From assembly GCF_900111685.1 (NCBI RefSeq), contig NZ_FOHX01000012.1, positions 21,119-85,118 on the forward strand: a stretch of 64,000 nucleotides of DNA. The letters run 5' to 3'. The translations under genes were made by a program, and so were the position numbers. Origin of the DNA: Nonomuraea wenchangensis. Its GTDB lineage: Bacteria > Actinomycetota > Actinomycetes > Streptosporangiales > Streptosporangiaceae. The notes beneath the pieces are model-generated. The model searched no databases and was not told the DNA's origin. It saw only the letters and a program-made list of their open reading frames with translations. Shown here in pieces: positions 15,590 through 24,694 of the stretch (its first letter is position 1; each line of letters opens with the position of its first letter).

Positions 15590-17347
15590 ATGCACGTCGT
15601 CGCGACCGCAGGCCACGTTGACCACGGCAAGTCGACCCTGGTGAGGGTCCTGACCGGCATGGAACCCGACCGATGGGCCGAGGAGCGCCGCCGGGGGCTG
15701 ACCATCGATCTCGGCTTCGCCTGGCGGACCCTTCCGTCGGGCCGCTCGCTCGCCCTGGTGGACGTCCCCGGTCACGAGCGCTTCGTCGGCAACATGCTGG
15801 CCGGGATCGGCCCGGTCCCTGCGGTGATGATGGTCGTCGCCGCCGACGAGGGCTGGATGCCCCAGTCGGCCGAGCACCTGGCCGTGATCGACGCGCTCGG
15901 GGTGGAGCACGGCCTGCTGGTCGTCACACGTGCCGACCGCGCCGACCCCGAACTGGCCGAGGAGGAGGCCCGCCTCGAACTCGACGGGACGAGCCTGCAG
16001 CACGCCGAGGCGGTCGCCGTCAGCAGCGTGACCGGTCAGGGCATCGACGCCCTCGTGGCCGCGCTCGACCGGCTGTCCGCCGCCCTGCCCGTTCCCTCGC
16101 CCGAGGCGCCGGTGCGGCTGTGGATCGACCGCGCCTTCACCGTCAAGGGACTCGGCACCGTCGTCACCGGCACGCTTCCGCAGGGGACGCTCTCCGTCGG
16201 CGACGAGCTGCTGCTCGGCGGTACGGGCAGGCGGGTGCGCGTGCGCGGCTTGCAGTCACTGAAGCGCCAGGTCGACTCCGTCACCGGCGTCGCGCGCGTG
16301 GCGCTCAACCTCAAAGGCGTGGAGCTCTCCGACGTCTCCAGGGGCGTGGCCCTCGTGACACCTGAGCGGTGGACGGCGACGCAGGTCGTCGACATCAGGC
16401 TCAGGCCCTCGAACGGGACCATCGGCCGCGAGTGTGTGCTGCACATCGGCTCGGCCTCGATCGTCGGCCGGCTGCGGCGGCTGGGCGAGGACATCGCGAG
16501 GCTGACGCTGACCCGCCCGGTCCCGCTGCACGTGGGCGACCGGGCGATCCTGCGGGATCCGGGGTCGCGGGCCGTCGCCGGCGTCACCGTCCTGGACGTA
16601 CGTCCTCCCTCCCTGGTCAAGCGCGGCTCCGCCGCTCGCGCCGCCCGTGAGCTGAGCTCGTGGCCTGCCGTGCCGACGAGTGAGAACCTCGTGCGCCGCC
16701 ACCGCTTCCTGCGTGAGGCAGAGCTCGCTCTCATGGGACGGTCCGCCGAGAGCGACCTGGTCGCGGGGACCTGGCTCGTCGACCCTGCGCACTGGGCCGC
16801 GCTGGGCGACCAGCTCGAGCAGCTCGCCAGGAGCGGGGCCGAGCGCGATCCGCTGCGGCCCGGCATGTCCGTGGAGGTCGCCAGGCAGGCGCTCGGCCTG
16901 CCCGACAAGCGGCTGGTGGAAGCGCTCGTCCGCGCGCCACTGCGGGTCGACGCGGGCCGGGTGCTCGTCGAGGACGCCGCTCCCCTGCTGCCCGCCGGCG
17001 TGCTCGCCGCCGTCGACCGGCTGCGGGCCGAGCTCGCCACGCACCCCTTCCGCGCGCCCGAGGGCGCCCGGCTGGTCGAGCTCGGGTTGACCGGCAAGGC
17101 GGTGGCCGCCGGGGTCAGGGCGGGCGTGCTCATCCGCCTCGCCGAAGGCGTGGTGCTGCCGCGCGAAACGGAGCGAAAGGCGGTCGAGATCCTCGCGGGG
17201 CTGCGCCAGCCCTTCACCGCCAGCGAGGCGAGGAGCGCACTCGACACCTCGCGCCGCGTCGTCATCCCGCTGCTGGAGCACCTCGACGAGCTGGGGCACA
17301 CGGAGCGGGTGGACGCCGCCACCCGCCGTGTCACCGGGCGCTCGTGA
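15590..17347 (+). CDS. selB: Selenocysteine-specific elongation factor SelB
   Basis: 585 residues. GTPase domain with GHVDHGKST (residues 8-16), GLTIDLGF, DVPGHERFVGNM and the guanine-specificity segment TRADRAD; then EF-Tu-like beta-barrels (AFTVKGLGTVVTGTL) and a C-terminal series of winged helices (residues ~390-580) that in known SelB bind the SECIS hairpin. It delivers Sec-tRNA to a recoded codon. The start at ATG 15590 is set by homology and GGGAAG; the open frame runs upstream through selC, which is not coding. The gene contains one TGT Cys codon (16433-16435) at a non-catalytic site. It overlaps convergent selA by 17 nt. Confidence 0.96.
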   Translation: MHVVATAGHVDHGKSTLVRVLTGMEPDRWAEERRRGLTIDLGFAWRTLPSGRSLALVDVPGHERFVGNMLAGIGPVPAVMMVVAADEGWMPQSAEHLAVIDALGVEHGLLVVTRADRADPELAEEEARLELDGTSLQHAEAVAVSSVTGQGIDALVAALDRLSAALPVPSPEAPVRLWIDRAFTVKGLGTVVTGTLPQGTLSVGDELLLGGTGRRVRVRGLQSLKRQVDSVTGVARVALNLKGVELSDVSRGVALVTPERWTATQVVDIRLRPSNGTIGRECVLHIGSASIVGRLRRLGEDIARLTLTRPVPLHVGDRAILRDPGSRAVAGVTVLDVRPPSLVKRGSAARAARELSSWPAVPTSENLVRRHRFLREAELALMGRSAESDLVAGTWLVDPAHWAALGDQLEQLARSGAERDPLRPGMSVEVARQALGLPDKRLVEALVRAPLRVDAGRVLVEDAAPLLPAGVLAAVDRLRAELATHPFRAPEGARLVELGLTGKAVAAGVRAGVLIRLAEGVVLPRETERKAVEILAGLRQPFTASEARSALDTSRRVVIPLLEHLDELGHTERVDAATRRVTGRS

Positions 17348-18758
17348 TCTCCTGAAGGCTCCGCAGGACCAGGTCGTCCTGCTCGGGCGGCACAGTCCGC
17401 AGGTCGACGAGCACCCGTCCGCGTTCCGCTCTGACGATGACCGGCGGGTCGGCGGCGCGCAGCCCGCTGACCACGGCCGTCTCGGTCAGCCCGAGGGGCG
17501 TGATCTCCACCACGACCGACGGCAGCCGCTCGGTCGGCAGGCTGCCGCCGCCGACGACGCCCGTCCCCTCGCGTACCTTCGCCCGCTCCCCCAGCCCCGT
17601 GGCCAGCCGCTCCGCCCTGCGGCGGAGCTCGTCGAGCGGTACGGCGAGCATGCGCAGCACCGGCAGGTCGTCGGGACGGCCCGACAGGTGCGTCAGCAGC
17701 GTCGCCTCGAGCGCGGCGAGCGTCAGCTTGTCGATCCGTACGGCACGCGCGATCGGATGCCGGGTGAGCCTCGCCACAAGCTCGCCCCGTCCGACGACGA
17801 GCCCCGCCTGAGGCCCGCCGAAGAGCTTGTCGCCGGAGAAGACGGCCAGGTCCACCCCGGCCGAGAGGCTCTCGTCGAGCGCCGGCTCGTCGCCGAGACG
17901 GCCGCGCAGCAGCCCCGATCCGAGGTCGTGGACGAGCGGCAGCCTGTGGGCCCCGGCCAGCTCGACGAGGTCGGCGAGGGCGGGCTGGGCGGTGAAGCCC
18001 TCAATCCGGTAGTTGCTCGGGTGCACGACCAGGATGAGCGCCGTTCGCTTCCCGATCGCCGAGGCGTAGTCGGCCAGGTGGGTCCTGTTGGTGGCGCCCA
18101 CCTCGACCAGGTTCGCGCCCGCGGCTTCGAGGATGGAGGGGATGCGGAACTCGCCGCCGATCTCGACCAGTTCACCGCGCGACACGATCACCTCGCGGTC
18201 GCGGGCGAACGCGCCCAGGATGAGCATGAGGGCGGCCGCGGCGTTGTTGACCGCGAGCGCGGCCTCCGCGCCGGTGAGCTCCCTCAGGAGGGCGCTCACC
18301 GTGCTCCCGCGTTTGCCGCGCTCACCGGTCGCGAGGTCGAACTCGACGGTGGAGTACCCTGCGGCGGCCTTGACCGCCTCGAGTGCCTGGGCGGAGAGTG
18401 GGGCTCGGCCGAGGTTGGTGTGCAGGACGACGCCGGTGGCGTTGACGACGGCACGGACGCGGCCGCTCGTGAGGCGGTCGAGCGCGTCCGACACCGCGCC
18501 GGCGAGCGCATCCAGCGGCGGGGGCGGCCCTCCTCCGGCGAGCGAGGCGCGAGCTTCGTCGAGCGCCCGGCGGGCCATCGTGGTCAGCAGCGGACGCCCC
18601 CAGACGCCGAGCCGCTCGATGAGTCGGGGATGGGCCAGGAGGCTGTTCACCTTGGGGAGCGCCCTCCGTGGATCACCCGCGCGATCCGGCTCGCCGCCCG
18701 TTCGCCGGGAGCCCCGCTCGGCCTGCCCGGTGCGGCCGGCCTGGTGTGTGGGGTCCAT
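17331..18758 (-). CDS. selA: L-seryl-tRNA(Sec) selenium transferase SelA
   Basis: 475 residues. SelA core from about residue 29 (GDPRRALPKVNSLLAHPRL), with VVNATGVVLHTNLGRAPLS, TGAEAALAVNNAAAALMLIL, and the PLP-lysine motif FSGDKLFGGPQAG near residue 307. It converts Ser-tRNA(Sec) to Sec-tRNA(Sec) using selenophosphate. The ATG at 18758 is four nt after the selD stop, suggesting coupled translation; a GTG at 18650 preceded by GGAGGG would remove a 36-residue Arg/Gly-rich extension that includes DPRRALPK, so I keep the longer form. No cysteine is needed for catalysis. Confidence 0.95.
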   Translation of the reverse strand: MDPTHQAGRTGQAERGSRRTGGEPDRAGDPRRALPKVNSLLAHPRLIERLGVWGRPLLTTMARRALDEARASLAGGGPPPPLDALAGAVSDALDRLTSGRVRAVVNATGVVLHTNLGRAPLSAQALEAVKAAAGYSTVEFDLATGERGKRGSTVSALLRELTGAEAALAVNNAAAALMLILGAFARDREVIVSRGELVEIGGEFRIPSILEAAGANLVEVGATNRTHLADYASAIGKRTALILVVHPSNYRIEGFTAQPALADLVELAGAHRLPLVHDLGSGLLRGRLGDEPALDESLSAGVDLAVFSGDKLFGGPQAGLVVGRGELVARLTRHPIARAVRIDKLTLAALEATLLTHLSGRPDDLPVLRMLAVPLDELRRRAERLATGLGERAKVREGTGVVGGGSLPTERLPSVVVEITPLGLTETAVVSGLRAADPPVIVRAERGRVLVDLRTVPPEQDDLVLRSLQEITSAR

Positions 18759-18761
18759 GCC

Positions 18762-19832
18762 TCACACCCCGGCCCGGACGTCGATCGTGCCGGGTTCGCC
18801 CTCGACGATCTGGCCGATGACGGCGGCGGCGACCCCGCGGTCCTGGAGCTTGGCCACGACGTCGTCGGTCTCGTCGCGGACCGCCAGGAGCAGTCCGCCC
18901 GAGGTCTGCGCGTCGTGCAGGAGCACCGCCACCTCCTCGTCAACCGCCACGCTCATCGTGACCCAGGGCTGGAGGAAGTCGATGTTGGCCCGCGTCCCCC
19001 CAGGCACGTGGCCCGTCGCGGCGAGTTCGCGCGCCTCGGGAAGCAGGGGCACCCGGTCGGCGTCGATCTCCGCCGCCACGCCGCTGGCCCGTGCCATCCG
19101 GCGCAGATGGCCGAGGAGTCCGAAGCCGGTCACGTCGGTGGCCGCGCGCACGCCCATCGAGACGGCCACCTCGGCGGCCACGTCGTTGAGCGTCACCATG
19201 CAGGCGACCGCCTCGTCCACGGCGGCCTGGTCGGCGGCGCCCCGCTTGAGCGCGGTGACGACGACGCCCGTGCCGACGGGTTTGGTCAGGACGAGCTCGT
19301 CGCCCGGCCTGGCGCGGTCGATGGTCAGCAGCCTCGCCGGGTCGGCCATGCCGAGGACGGCCATGCCGTACTTGGGCACGGGGTCGCTGATGGTGTGACC
19401 GCCCACGACCGCGCATCCGGCAGCCGCGGCGGTCGCCGCGGCGCCGCTCATCACGCCGGCCAGCATGCTGAGCGGCAGGTCGTCGCCCGGCCAGGCGGCC
19501 AGGTTGAGCGCGACGATAGGCTTGCCGCCCATCGCGTAGACGTCGGAGAGGGCGTTGGCGGCGGCGATGCGCCCCCAGTCGTAGGGGTCGTCGACGATGG
19601 GGGTGAAGAAGTCGGTGGTGAGAATCAGCGCCTGTCCCTGGCCGATCCTGATGACGGCGGCGTCGTCGCCTTCGGCCAGCCCGACGAGGAGGCCCGGCAG
19701 GGGGCCGCCGCTCTGGTGGCCGTTGAAGGAGCCCATGAGCTGTTCGAGTGAGGCCTGGGGCAGCTTGCACGCGCACCCGGCCCCCGGCGAGAGGGAGGTC
19801 AGCCGGATGCTTGAGGAGGTGGTGTGGCTCAT
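18762..19832 (-). CDS. selD: Selenide, water dikinase (selenophosphate synthetase) SelD
   Basis: 356 residues. The N-terminal flexible loop GAGCACKLPQASLEQLM carries the catalytic Cys (TGC codon) and Lys; this is a Cys-type, not Sec-type, SelD. The ATP-binding core follows: LTTDFFTPIVDDPYDWGRIA, ANALSDVYAMGGKPI, VGGHTISDPVPKYGMAV, TDVTGFGLLGHL and DAQTSGGLLLAV. It makes selenophosphate from selenide and ATP for SelA. The start at ATG 19832 follows AGGAAAGG. The first gene in the minus-strand run is the CMD protein 86 nt upstream. Confidence 0.96.
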   Translation of the reverse strand: MSHTTSSSIRLTSLSPGAGCACKLPQASLEQLMGSFNGHQSGGPLPGLLVGLAEGDDAAVIRIGQGQALILTTDFFTPIVDDPYDWGRIAAANALSDVYAMGGKPIVALNLAAWPGDDLPLSMLAGVMSGAAATAAAAGCAVVGGHTISDPVPKYGMAVLGMADPARLLTIDRARPGDELVLTKPVGTGVVVTALKRGAADQAAVDEAVACMVTLNDVAAEVAVSMGVRAATDVTGFGLLGHLRRMARASGVAAEIDADRVPLLPEARELAATGHVPGGTRANIDFLQPWVTMSVAVDEEVAVLLHDAQTSGGLLLAVRDETDDVVAKLQDRGVAAAVIGQIVEGEPGTIDVRAGV

Positions 19833-19918
19833 GGCGGCCCTTTCCTGGTGGGCGTCCGAACGCTGGAAGGAGGACGGTCGCCGCGGCGGGCAAGCCGGGC
19901 GACCGCGGGGTGGATCTC

Positions 19919-20470
19919 CTAGTGGCCGGTGGCGCACATGCGATAGCCGTCGTTGATGATCATCTGCGCCATCCCGACGTAGGCGGCGGGATCGTCGGGC
20001 ACGATGGCTGCCAGGCCGTCGCAGTAGCGGTTGAACATGGCGAAGGCCGCCGCGATGAGCACGGTGTCGTGGATCTCGGTGTCGGTCGCCCCGGCCTGGC
20101 GGGCGGCGTCGACCATGGCGTCGGTGACCTCGTGGCCGCCCTTCGTGACCGCTCCGGCGATCACGATGAGCGTCTTGAGCTTGGGCGGGATGGGGGCGCT
20201 GTCCAGGTCGTCGAGCACCTTGTCGACGAGCGCGCGCCCGCCGCTGATCTGGGCGGCGCTGATCTCCGCGTGGGCGGAGCTGCAGAAGCGGCAGTCGTTC
20301 TGCGCCGAGACGTAGGCCGCGATGAGCTCGCGGTCGCCCCGGCTCATGGAGTGGGGGTTGCGCAGCAGCGTCTCGGCCAGCTCGCCCAGGTGACGGCCGG
20401 TCTCGGGCCGGTACTGGAAAAGGCCGGGAGTGCCGGGTGCGAGCTCGGGGGGCATGGCGATGTGAGGCAT
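19919..20470 (-). CDS. AhpD/carboxymuconolactone-decarboxylase-fold peroxidase-related protein
   Basis: 183 residues. The AhpD motif is present as NDCRFCSSAH (CxxC plus downstream His; both Cys are TGC), within an all-helical fold, followed by AGAVTKGGHEVTDAMVDAAR. Such proteins act as peroxidases or as redox partners; Sec-containing versions (UxxC) exist in other bacteria, but this one encodes Cys. ATG 20470 is preferred because GAGGAG is six nt upstream; an in-frame GTG at 20476 overlaps that sequence. Located upstream of selD and behind operator site D, so selenium-linked by context. Confidence 0.88.
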   Translation of the reverse strand: MPHIAMPPELAPGTPGLFQYRPETGRHLGELAETLLRNPHSMSRGDRELIAAYVSAQNDCRFCSSAHAEISAAQISGGRALVDKVLDDLDSAPIPPKLKTLIVIAGAVTKGGHEVTDAMVDAARQAGATDTEIHDTVLIAAAFAMFNRYCDGLAAIVPDDPAAYVGMAQMIINDGYRMCATGH

Positions 20471-20507
20471 GTTCACTCCTCGAAGCGGATGTGCACCATC
20501 TCCTCAA

Positions 20508-20536
20508 AGTAGACAACTTTAGAGATATATAGTCAA
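20508..20536 (-). promoter_or_regulatory. HxlR-type operator site D with promoter
   Basis: Plus strand ACTTTAGAGATATATAGT (20516-20533) plus CAA is the best consensus match and reads ACTwTA-N6-TAwAGT as a near palindrome. On the minus strand it gives -35 TTGACT (20536-20531), 17-nt spacer and -10 TCTACT (20513-20508), with the gene start about 40 nt further. Confidence 0.65.
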
Positions 20537-20619
20537 CGCCGGGATAGGCATGGCGAAGCACGCATTGCCTGGCGATTCTTCACCGCAAGGGCATTAATTG
20601 CTGAAGAAAAAAGTAGTCC

Positions 20620-21285
20620 TCAGCGAACAGACGCAGGAGCCGGCATCAGCCCGAGCAGCACACTGGACCTGATCACCGCGTCGGTGTCCCCCGTGAGGGA
20701 GAGCCGGCCGGAGGCGAGCGCCTCGAAGGGAGTCAGCCGCTTGGCCCCGATCTCCACGAACGTCTGCGCGTCGGTGCGGGCCACGACCGCGGCGACGCCC
20801 GGATACGGCCCCTCCATGGCGATCGGCCGCCTGCCGACGACGTCGATGTGGAAGACGATGTCGTCGACGTGGAACTCGTAAGCCTCGTCGATGTCGGAGG
20901 CGAAAGCGGGGTCCATCATCGCCTGCACCGCGAGGAAGCCCCAGTGCGGCCGGACCTCCAGGTTCTCCTCGGGCGAGCCCAGGAAGGCCATCCCCCAGCG
21001 GGCCAGCCGCAGGACCGGCTCGCGCAGCTCGCGGCCCAGCTCGGTCAGCTCGTAGCCCTGGTCGCGCGACTCCGGCTTGGCGATGACGCCCAGTTCGGTC
21101 AGCGTCTTGAGCCGCTCGGCGAGCAGGTTGGTGCCGATGCCGGGGAGCTCGGCGAGGAACTCGCCGTAGCGCTTCGGGCCGAGCAGCAGCTCTCTGATGA
21201 TGAGGAGCGTCCAGCGTTCACCGATGACGTCCAACGCCGACGCGAGTCCGCAGTACTGCCCGTAAAGCCGGCGCGCATGGCCCAT
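20620..21285 (-). CDS. HxlR-family transcriptional regulator with SCP2-like C-terminal domain
   Basis: 221 residues. Residues ~10-100 form the HxlR winged helix: YCGLASALDVIGERWTLLII, LLLGPKRYGEFLAELPGIGT and LLAERLKTLTELGVI. Residues ~110-215 resemble the SCP2 sterol-carrier fold found on some HxlR proteins and may bind a small hydrophobic ligand. The single N-terminal Cys (YC-G) is the position at which HxlR/YodB-type sensors react with thiol stress. Strong AGGAGG site before ATG. Its own promoter has TATAAT overlapping operator site E, which makes it the best candidate for the protein that binds sites A-F. Confidence 0.9.
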   Translation of the reverse strand: MGHARRLYGQYCGLASALDVIGERWTLLIIRELLLGPKRYGEFLAELPGIGTNLLAERLKTLTELGVIAKPESRDQGYELTELGRELREPVLRLARWGMAFLGSPEENLEVRPHWGFLAVQAMMDPAFASDIDEAYEFHVDDIVFHIDVVGRRPIAMEGPYPGVAAVVARTDAQTFVEIGAKRLTPFEALASGRLSLTGDTDAVIRSSVLLGLMPAPASVR

Positions 21286-21309
21286 GGTAGCCTCCTCGCT
21301 CCGTGCCGT

Positions 21310-21330
21310 ACTTTAATTATACATAGACCA
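21310..21330. promoter_or_regulatory. HxlR-type operator site E in the hxlR / CMD divergent promoter
   Basis: ACTTTAATTATACATAGACC matches the consensus in 15 or more positions. On the minus strand it contains a perfect -10 TATAAT (21321-21316) about 31 nt before the hxlR ATG. On the plus strand it lies 34 nt before the second CMD gene. Position over the -10 fits repression and autoregulation. Confidence 0.6.
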
Positions 21331-21363
21331 TGAGAATAGCCACTCGGTCCACGAGGAGAGCGC

Positions 21364-21951
21364 ATGGAGCCTGAAAGCGTCCGCCTGCCCGTGATCAATG
21401 AGAGCCGGGCGGAAGGTGTGACCGCCACCCTGTACGCCGAGATGCGCGAGCACTTCGGCCTCGGTCTCGTCCCCGACGTGTTCAAGCTGGTGAGCACCCG
21501 GCCGGAGTTCCTCCAGGTGTTCTGGGACGGCTACCGCTCGGTCTTCGGCGCCGGGCTGCTGGAGCGCGACATCAAGGAGCTCATCGCGGCCTTCGTCGCG
21601 CGCGAGGTCTCGTGCGCGTACTGCGTGGACGCGCACGTGCTGTTCCTGCGGCTGGTCGGAGCGGACGAGCGGATGGAGGCCAGCCTCCGGCACGCGGAGA
21701 TCGACGACATGCCGTTGCCCGAAGCCACCAGGATCCTGCTCAGGCTGGCGGCCCAGGTCACCCACCAGGCGTACCGGATCACCGACGACGACTTCGCCGA
21801 CGCGCGCGCGGCCGGATGGAGCGACGGCCAGCTCCTGGAGGCGGTGTGGACCGCCTGCCAGTTCAACTGGGTGACCAGGATGGCGAGCGCGCTCGGGCTG
21901 ACCACCCTGGGACAGCTCGCGGAGCTCGGCGAGACGCCCGTCACCGGCTGA
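21364..21951 (+). CDS. Carboxymuconolactone decarboxylase/AhpD-fold protein (second copy)
   Basis: 195 residues with a helical CMD fold. The active motif is AREVSCAYCVDAHVLFLRL (CxxC-x3-H, both Cys TGC). RITDDDFADARAAGWSDGQL resembles the AhpD C-terminal part. GAGGAG lies six nt before ATG. Divergent from hxlR and sharing operator site E. The usual role is peroxidase or redox-protein partner; the regulatory association suggests protection or electron supply for the selenium/sulfur pathway, which is inference. Confidence 0.87.
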   Translation: MEPESVRLPVINESRAEGVTATLYAEMREHFGLGLVPDVFKLVSTRPEFLQVFWDGYRSVFGAGLLERDIKELIAAFVAREVSCAYCVDAHVLFLRLVGADERMEASLRHAEIDDMPLPEATRILLRLAAQVTHQAYRITDDDFADARAAGWSDGQLLEAVWTACQFNWVTRMASALGLTTLGQLAELGETPVTG

Positions 21952-21978
21952 CGACCGGAGTTCGCCGGGTGCCCGTCA

Positions 21979-24201
21979 CTAAGTGATGGTCAACTTGAGC
22001 GTCACCCCGTCCTCCGAGGTGACGCTCACCCGCTGTCCCGCGCGGACGGCGTTCTGGATCAGCACGGACGACAGCAGGTCGTCCAGCTCCCGCTGCACCA
22101 CGCGCCGCAACGGACGCGCCCCCAGACCCGGATCGTGGCACGACGCGAGCAGGCACCGCCTGGCCTGCGGCGTGACGTCGAGGATCGCGCCCGCGCCGCG
22201 CAGGAACCGGTCGGCCAGCGCGTTGACCTCCAGATCCAGTACGGCGAGCAGTTCGGCGGCGCCGAGGGCGGAAAACACCACGACCTCGTCGACGCGGTTG
22301 AGCAGCTCGGGTCGCAGACTCCGCCTCAGCTCACCGGTGATCGCGGCCCGCCTGTCCTCGTGCCGCTCCGAGGCGAAACCGCGGGGGGCTCCGGCCTCCG
22401 CCGTACCGAGGTTGGTGGTCATGATGACAACGGAGCCGGTGAAGCTCGTCGTCCGCCCGTCGCCCGAGCCGATCCTGCCCTCTTCGAGGATCTGGAGGAG
22501 GATGTCGAGGACGGCCGGGTGGGCCTTCTCGATCTCGTCGAAGAGCACCACGCCGGACGAGCGCTCCACGGCGCGGGTGAGCAGCCCGCCCGCTTCGAAG
22601 CCCTCGTATCCGGGCGGCGCGCCAACGAGGCTGGAGACGGCATGGCTCTCGGCGTATTCGCCCATGTCGATCTGGACGAGCGCGTCCTCACTGCCGGACA
22701 GCACCTCCGCGAGCGCCTTGGCCAGCAGCGACTTCCCGACTCCTGAGGGACCGGCGAACAGGAACGAGCCGATCGGCCGGTCGGGGTCGGCGACTCCGGC
22801 GCGGGAACGCCGGATGGCCGCGCTGACCGAGGCGATCGCGGCATCCTGGCCGACGACGCGGCGGCGCAGCTCGGTCTCCAGGTCGCGCAGCCTGCGCAGG
22901 TCGTCCTCGCCGAGGCGTTCGAGCGGGACACCCGCGGTCGCGGCCACGACCTCGCGCACGAGATCCTCGGTCACCTCCCGCGCGGTCCCTCTGATGCGGG
23001 CCAGCGCGCAGGCCTCGTCGACGGCGTCCACGGCCTTGTCGGGCAGCAGGCGGCCGCGCACGTGCCGGTCGGTCAGGCGGGTGGCGGCGACCAGCGCGGC
23101 GTCCGTGATCGTCACGCCGTGGTGGCTCTCGTAGCGCGGTCGCAGTCCTTCGAGCATCTCGATCGTGCCCGCGACGGTCGGGGGCTCGATCGCCACCACC
23201 TGGAAGCGGCGGCCGAGCGCGGCGTCGCCCGCGATCCGGGAGCGATACTCCTCCGGGGTCGTCGCGCCGATGAGCCTCAGCTCGCCTCGCTCCAGGAGCG
23301 GCTTCACCAGGGCGGACGCGTCGAGGCCGCCGCTGCTGTCGCCCGCTCCGACCAGGGCGTGCACCTCGTCCAGGAACAGGACGATCTCACCGTCGTCGCG
23401 CGCCTCGTTGAGCACCGTCTTCAACCGTTCCTCGAAGACGCCCCGGCGGCTCGCTCCGGCCAGCAGGGAGCCGAGGTCGAGCGCGTACAGGCGCACCTCA
23501 CGGAGCCCGTCGGGCACCTGGCCCTCGGCGATCCGGCAGGCCAGCGCCTCCACCAGCGCGGTCTTGCCCACGCCTGGCCCGCCCAGGAGCAGCGGGCTGT
23601 TCTTCGTCCTGCGCAGGAGCACCTGGACCAGCCGGTCGAGTTCGGACTCCCGGCCGAGCACCGGGTCGAACTCGCCCGCCCGCGCCGCGTCGGTCAGGTC
23701 GCGGCCGAAGCGTCCCAGCAGGACGTCCACGGGGCGCACGGGCCGGTCCGGCCTTCCCCCGGGCCGCGCCGACCGGTCGAGCGCCGCCAGGATCCTGCCT
23801 CTGAGCAGGTCCGTCTCGACGCCCAGCCCTTTCAGGGCGAGCGTGCCAGGATCCTCCGCATCGCTCAGCATGCCGAGCAGGATGTGCTCGCCGTCGATCT
23901 CGTCCTGCCCCAGCCGGGCGGCTTCCTCGCTGGAGCGGCCGAGAAGGGCGGCGGCGCGGGAACTCAGGTTCATGCTCCCGGCGGAGAAGACCTGGCCGCG
24001 GCCCACGACCTTCTCCACCTCGCCGTGGACGGCCTCAAGGTCGATGTCCAGATCGGTGAGCAGGTCTCCGGCGATCCCGCCCGCCTGCACCAGGCCGAGG
24101 AGGATGTGCTCCGTCCCGATCGTGTTGTGGTTGAACATCCTGGCCTCTTCCTCGGCCAGGACGAGGACCTGCCTGGCGCGGGCGCCCAGACGCTCCACCA
24201 T
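21979..24201 (-). CDS. ClpC-like AAA+ unfoldase
   Basis: 740 residues, two AAA+ modules. Clp_N repeats occupy residues 1-145 (RQVLVLAEEEARMFNHNTIG, GTEHILLGLVQAGG). AAA1 has Walker A GGPGVGKTALVEAL (~213) and Walker B VLFLDEVHAL; AAA2 has GPSGVGKSLLAKAL (~485) and VVLFDEIEKAHPAVLD. The C-terminal D2-small domain ends in LKLTIT. It is shorter than housekeeping ClpC (~830-850 residues), with a reduced middle domain between AAA1 and AAA2, so it is probably a secondary paralogue. The start at ATG 24201 follows AAGGAG. The gene start is overlapped by the ArsR frame (24035-24682). It would use ATP to unfold proteins for ClpP or for disaggregation. Confidence 0.92.
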   Translation of the reverse strand: MVERLGARARQVLVLAEEEARMFNHNTIGTEHILLGLVQAGGIAGDLLTDLDIDLEAVHGEVEKVVGRGQVFSAGSMNLSSRAAALLGRSSEEAARLGQDEIDGEHILLGMLSDAEDPGTLALKGLGVETDLLRGRILAALDRSARPGGRPDRPVRPVDVLLGRFGRDLTDAARAGEFDPVLGRESELDRLVQVLLRRTKNSPLLLGGPGVGKTALVEALACRIAEGQVPDGLREVRLYALDLGSLLAGASRRGVFEERLKTVLNEARDDGEIVLFLDEVHALVGAGDSSGGLDASALVKPLLERGELRLIGATTPEEYRSRIAGDAALGRRFQVVAIEPPTVAGTIEMLEGLRPRYESHHGVTITDAALVAATRLTDRHVRGRLLPDKAVDAVDEACALARIRGTAREVTEDLVREVVAATAGVPLERLGEDDLRRLRDLETELRRRVVGQDAAIASVSAAIRRSRAGVADPDRPIGSFLFAGPSGVGKSLLAKALAEVLSGSEDALVQIDMGEYAESHAVSSLVGAPPGYEGFEAGGLLTRAVERSSGVVLFDEIEKAHPAVLDILLQILEEGRIGSGDGRTTSFTGSVVIMTTNLGTAEAGAPRGFASERHEDRRAAITGELRRSLRPELLNRVDEVVVFSALGAAELLAVLDLEVNALADRFLRGAGAILDVTPQARRCLLASCHDPGLGARPLRRVVQRELDDLLSSVLIQNAVRAGQRVSVTSEDGVTLKLTIT

Positions 24202-24682
24202 GCTCGCTCCTTGTTCGGACCCCGGCCGCGTCGGCGCCGGGGTCCTGGTCGCCGGGGCCGGCATCGCCGCTCACGCCGGCTCCGCCGTACGACGGGGGGC
24301 CGCCGGGAGGGAGAAGCCGCGAGGGCGATGCCGGTCGTCCGCTGTCATGCGGTCCTTCCGCCGCCTGTTTCGCCAGGTCGAAGCCTGCCTGCCAGATGTC
24401 TTCGACGAACTCGCGCAGTTTGGAGATCGTCGCCGGGCTGGCGCGGTACAGCCGCCGGGTGCCCTGTCGGCGCTCGGTGACGAGGTGGGCCTCCCGCAGG
24501 ACCTTGAGATGTTGCGACACCGCCGACCGGGTGACCGCGAAGTGCTCCGCGATCTCCCCGGCCGGCCGTTCGGTGGCGGCGATGAGATGGAGGATCGCCC
24601 GGCGGGTCGGCTCGGCTATCGCCCGGAGGACGACGTCGAGTTCCGCTCCGCCCGGTTCCCCGTCCGTCTCACCCCGGTGCAT
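24035..24682 (-). CDS. ArsR-family regulator (SRPBCC/VOC-associated type) with long low-complexity tail
   Basis: Residues ~15-105 are a complete ArsR helix-turn-helix: DVVLRAIAEPTRRAILHLIA, GEIAEHFAVTRSAVSQHLKV, HLVTERRQGTRRLYR. It is closely related in type to the regulator at 40.4 kb. Normal length for this family is 105-120; here the frame has no stop for another ~100 codons of Pro/Gly/Arg-rich sequence and runs 167 nt into the ClpC-like gene. The tail looks like out-of-frame clpC sequence, so a lost stop or a one-base indel near 24300 is likely. It follows the VOC gene by 12 nt and should be its cotranscribed regulator. Confidence 0.75.
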   Translation of the reverse strand: MHRGETDGEPGGAELDVVLRAIAEPTRRAILHLIAATERPAGEIAEHFAVTRSAVSQHLKVLREAHLVTERRQGTRRLYRASPATISKLREFVEDIWQAGFDLAKQAAEGPHDSGRPASPSRLLPPGGPPSYGGAGVSGDAGPGDQDPGADAAGVRTRSEHGGASGRPRQAGPRPGRGRGQDVQPQHDRDGAHPPRPGAGGRDRRRPAHRSGHRP

Positions 24683-24694
24683 GCCGGTGGCGGT

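Noticed and set aside
18762..19832. SelD as a selenoprotein
   Set aside because: The active-site residue is encoded by TGC, which matches neither UGA nor the predicted UGU-reading tRNA.
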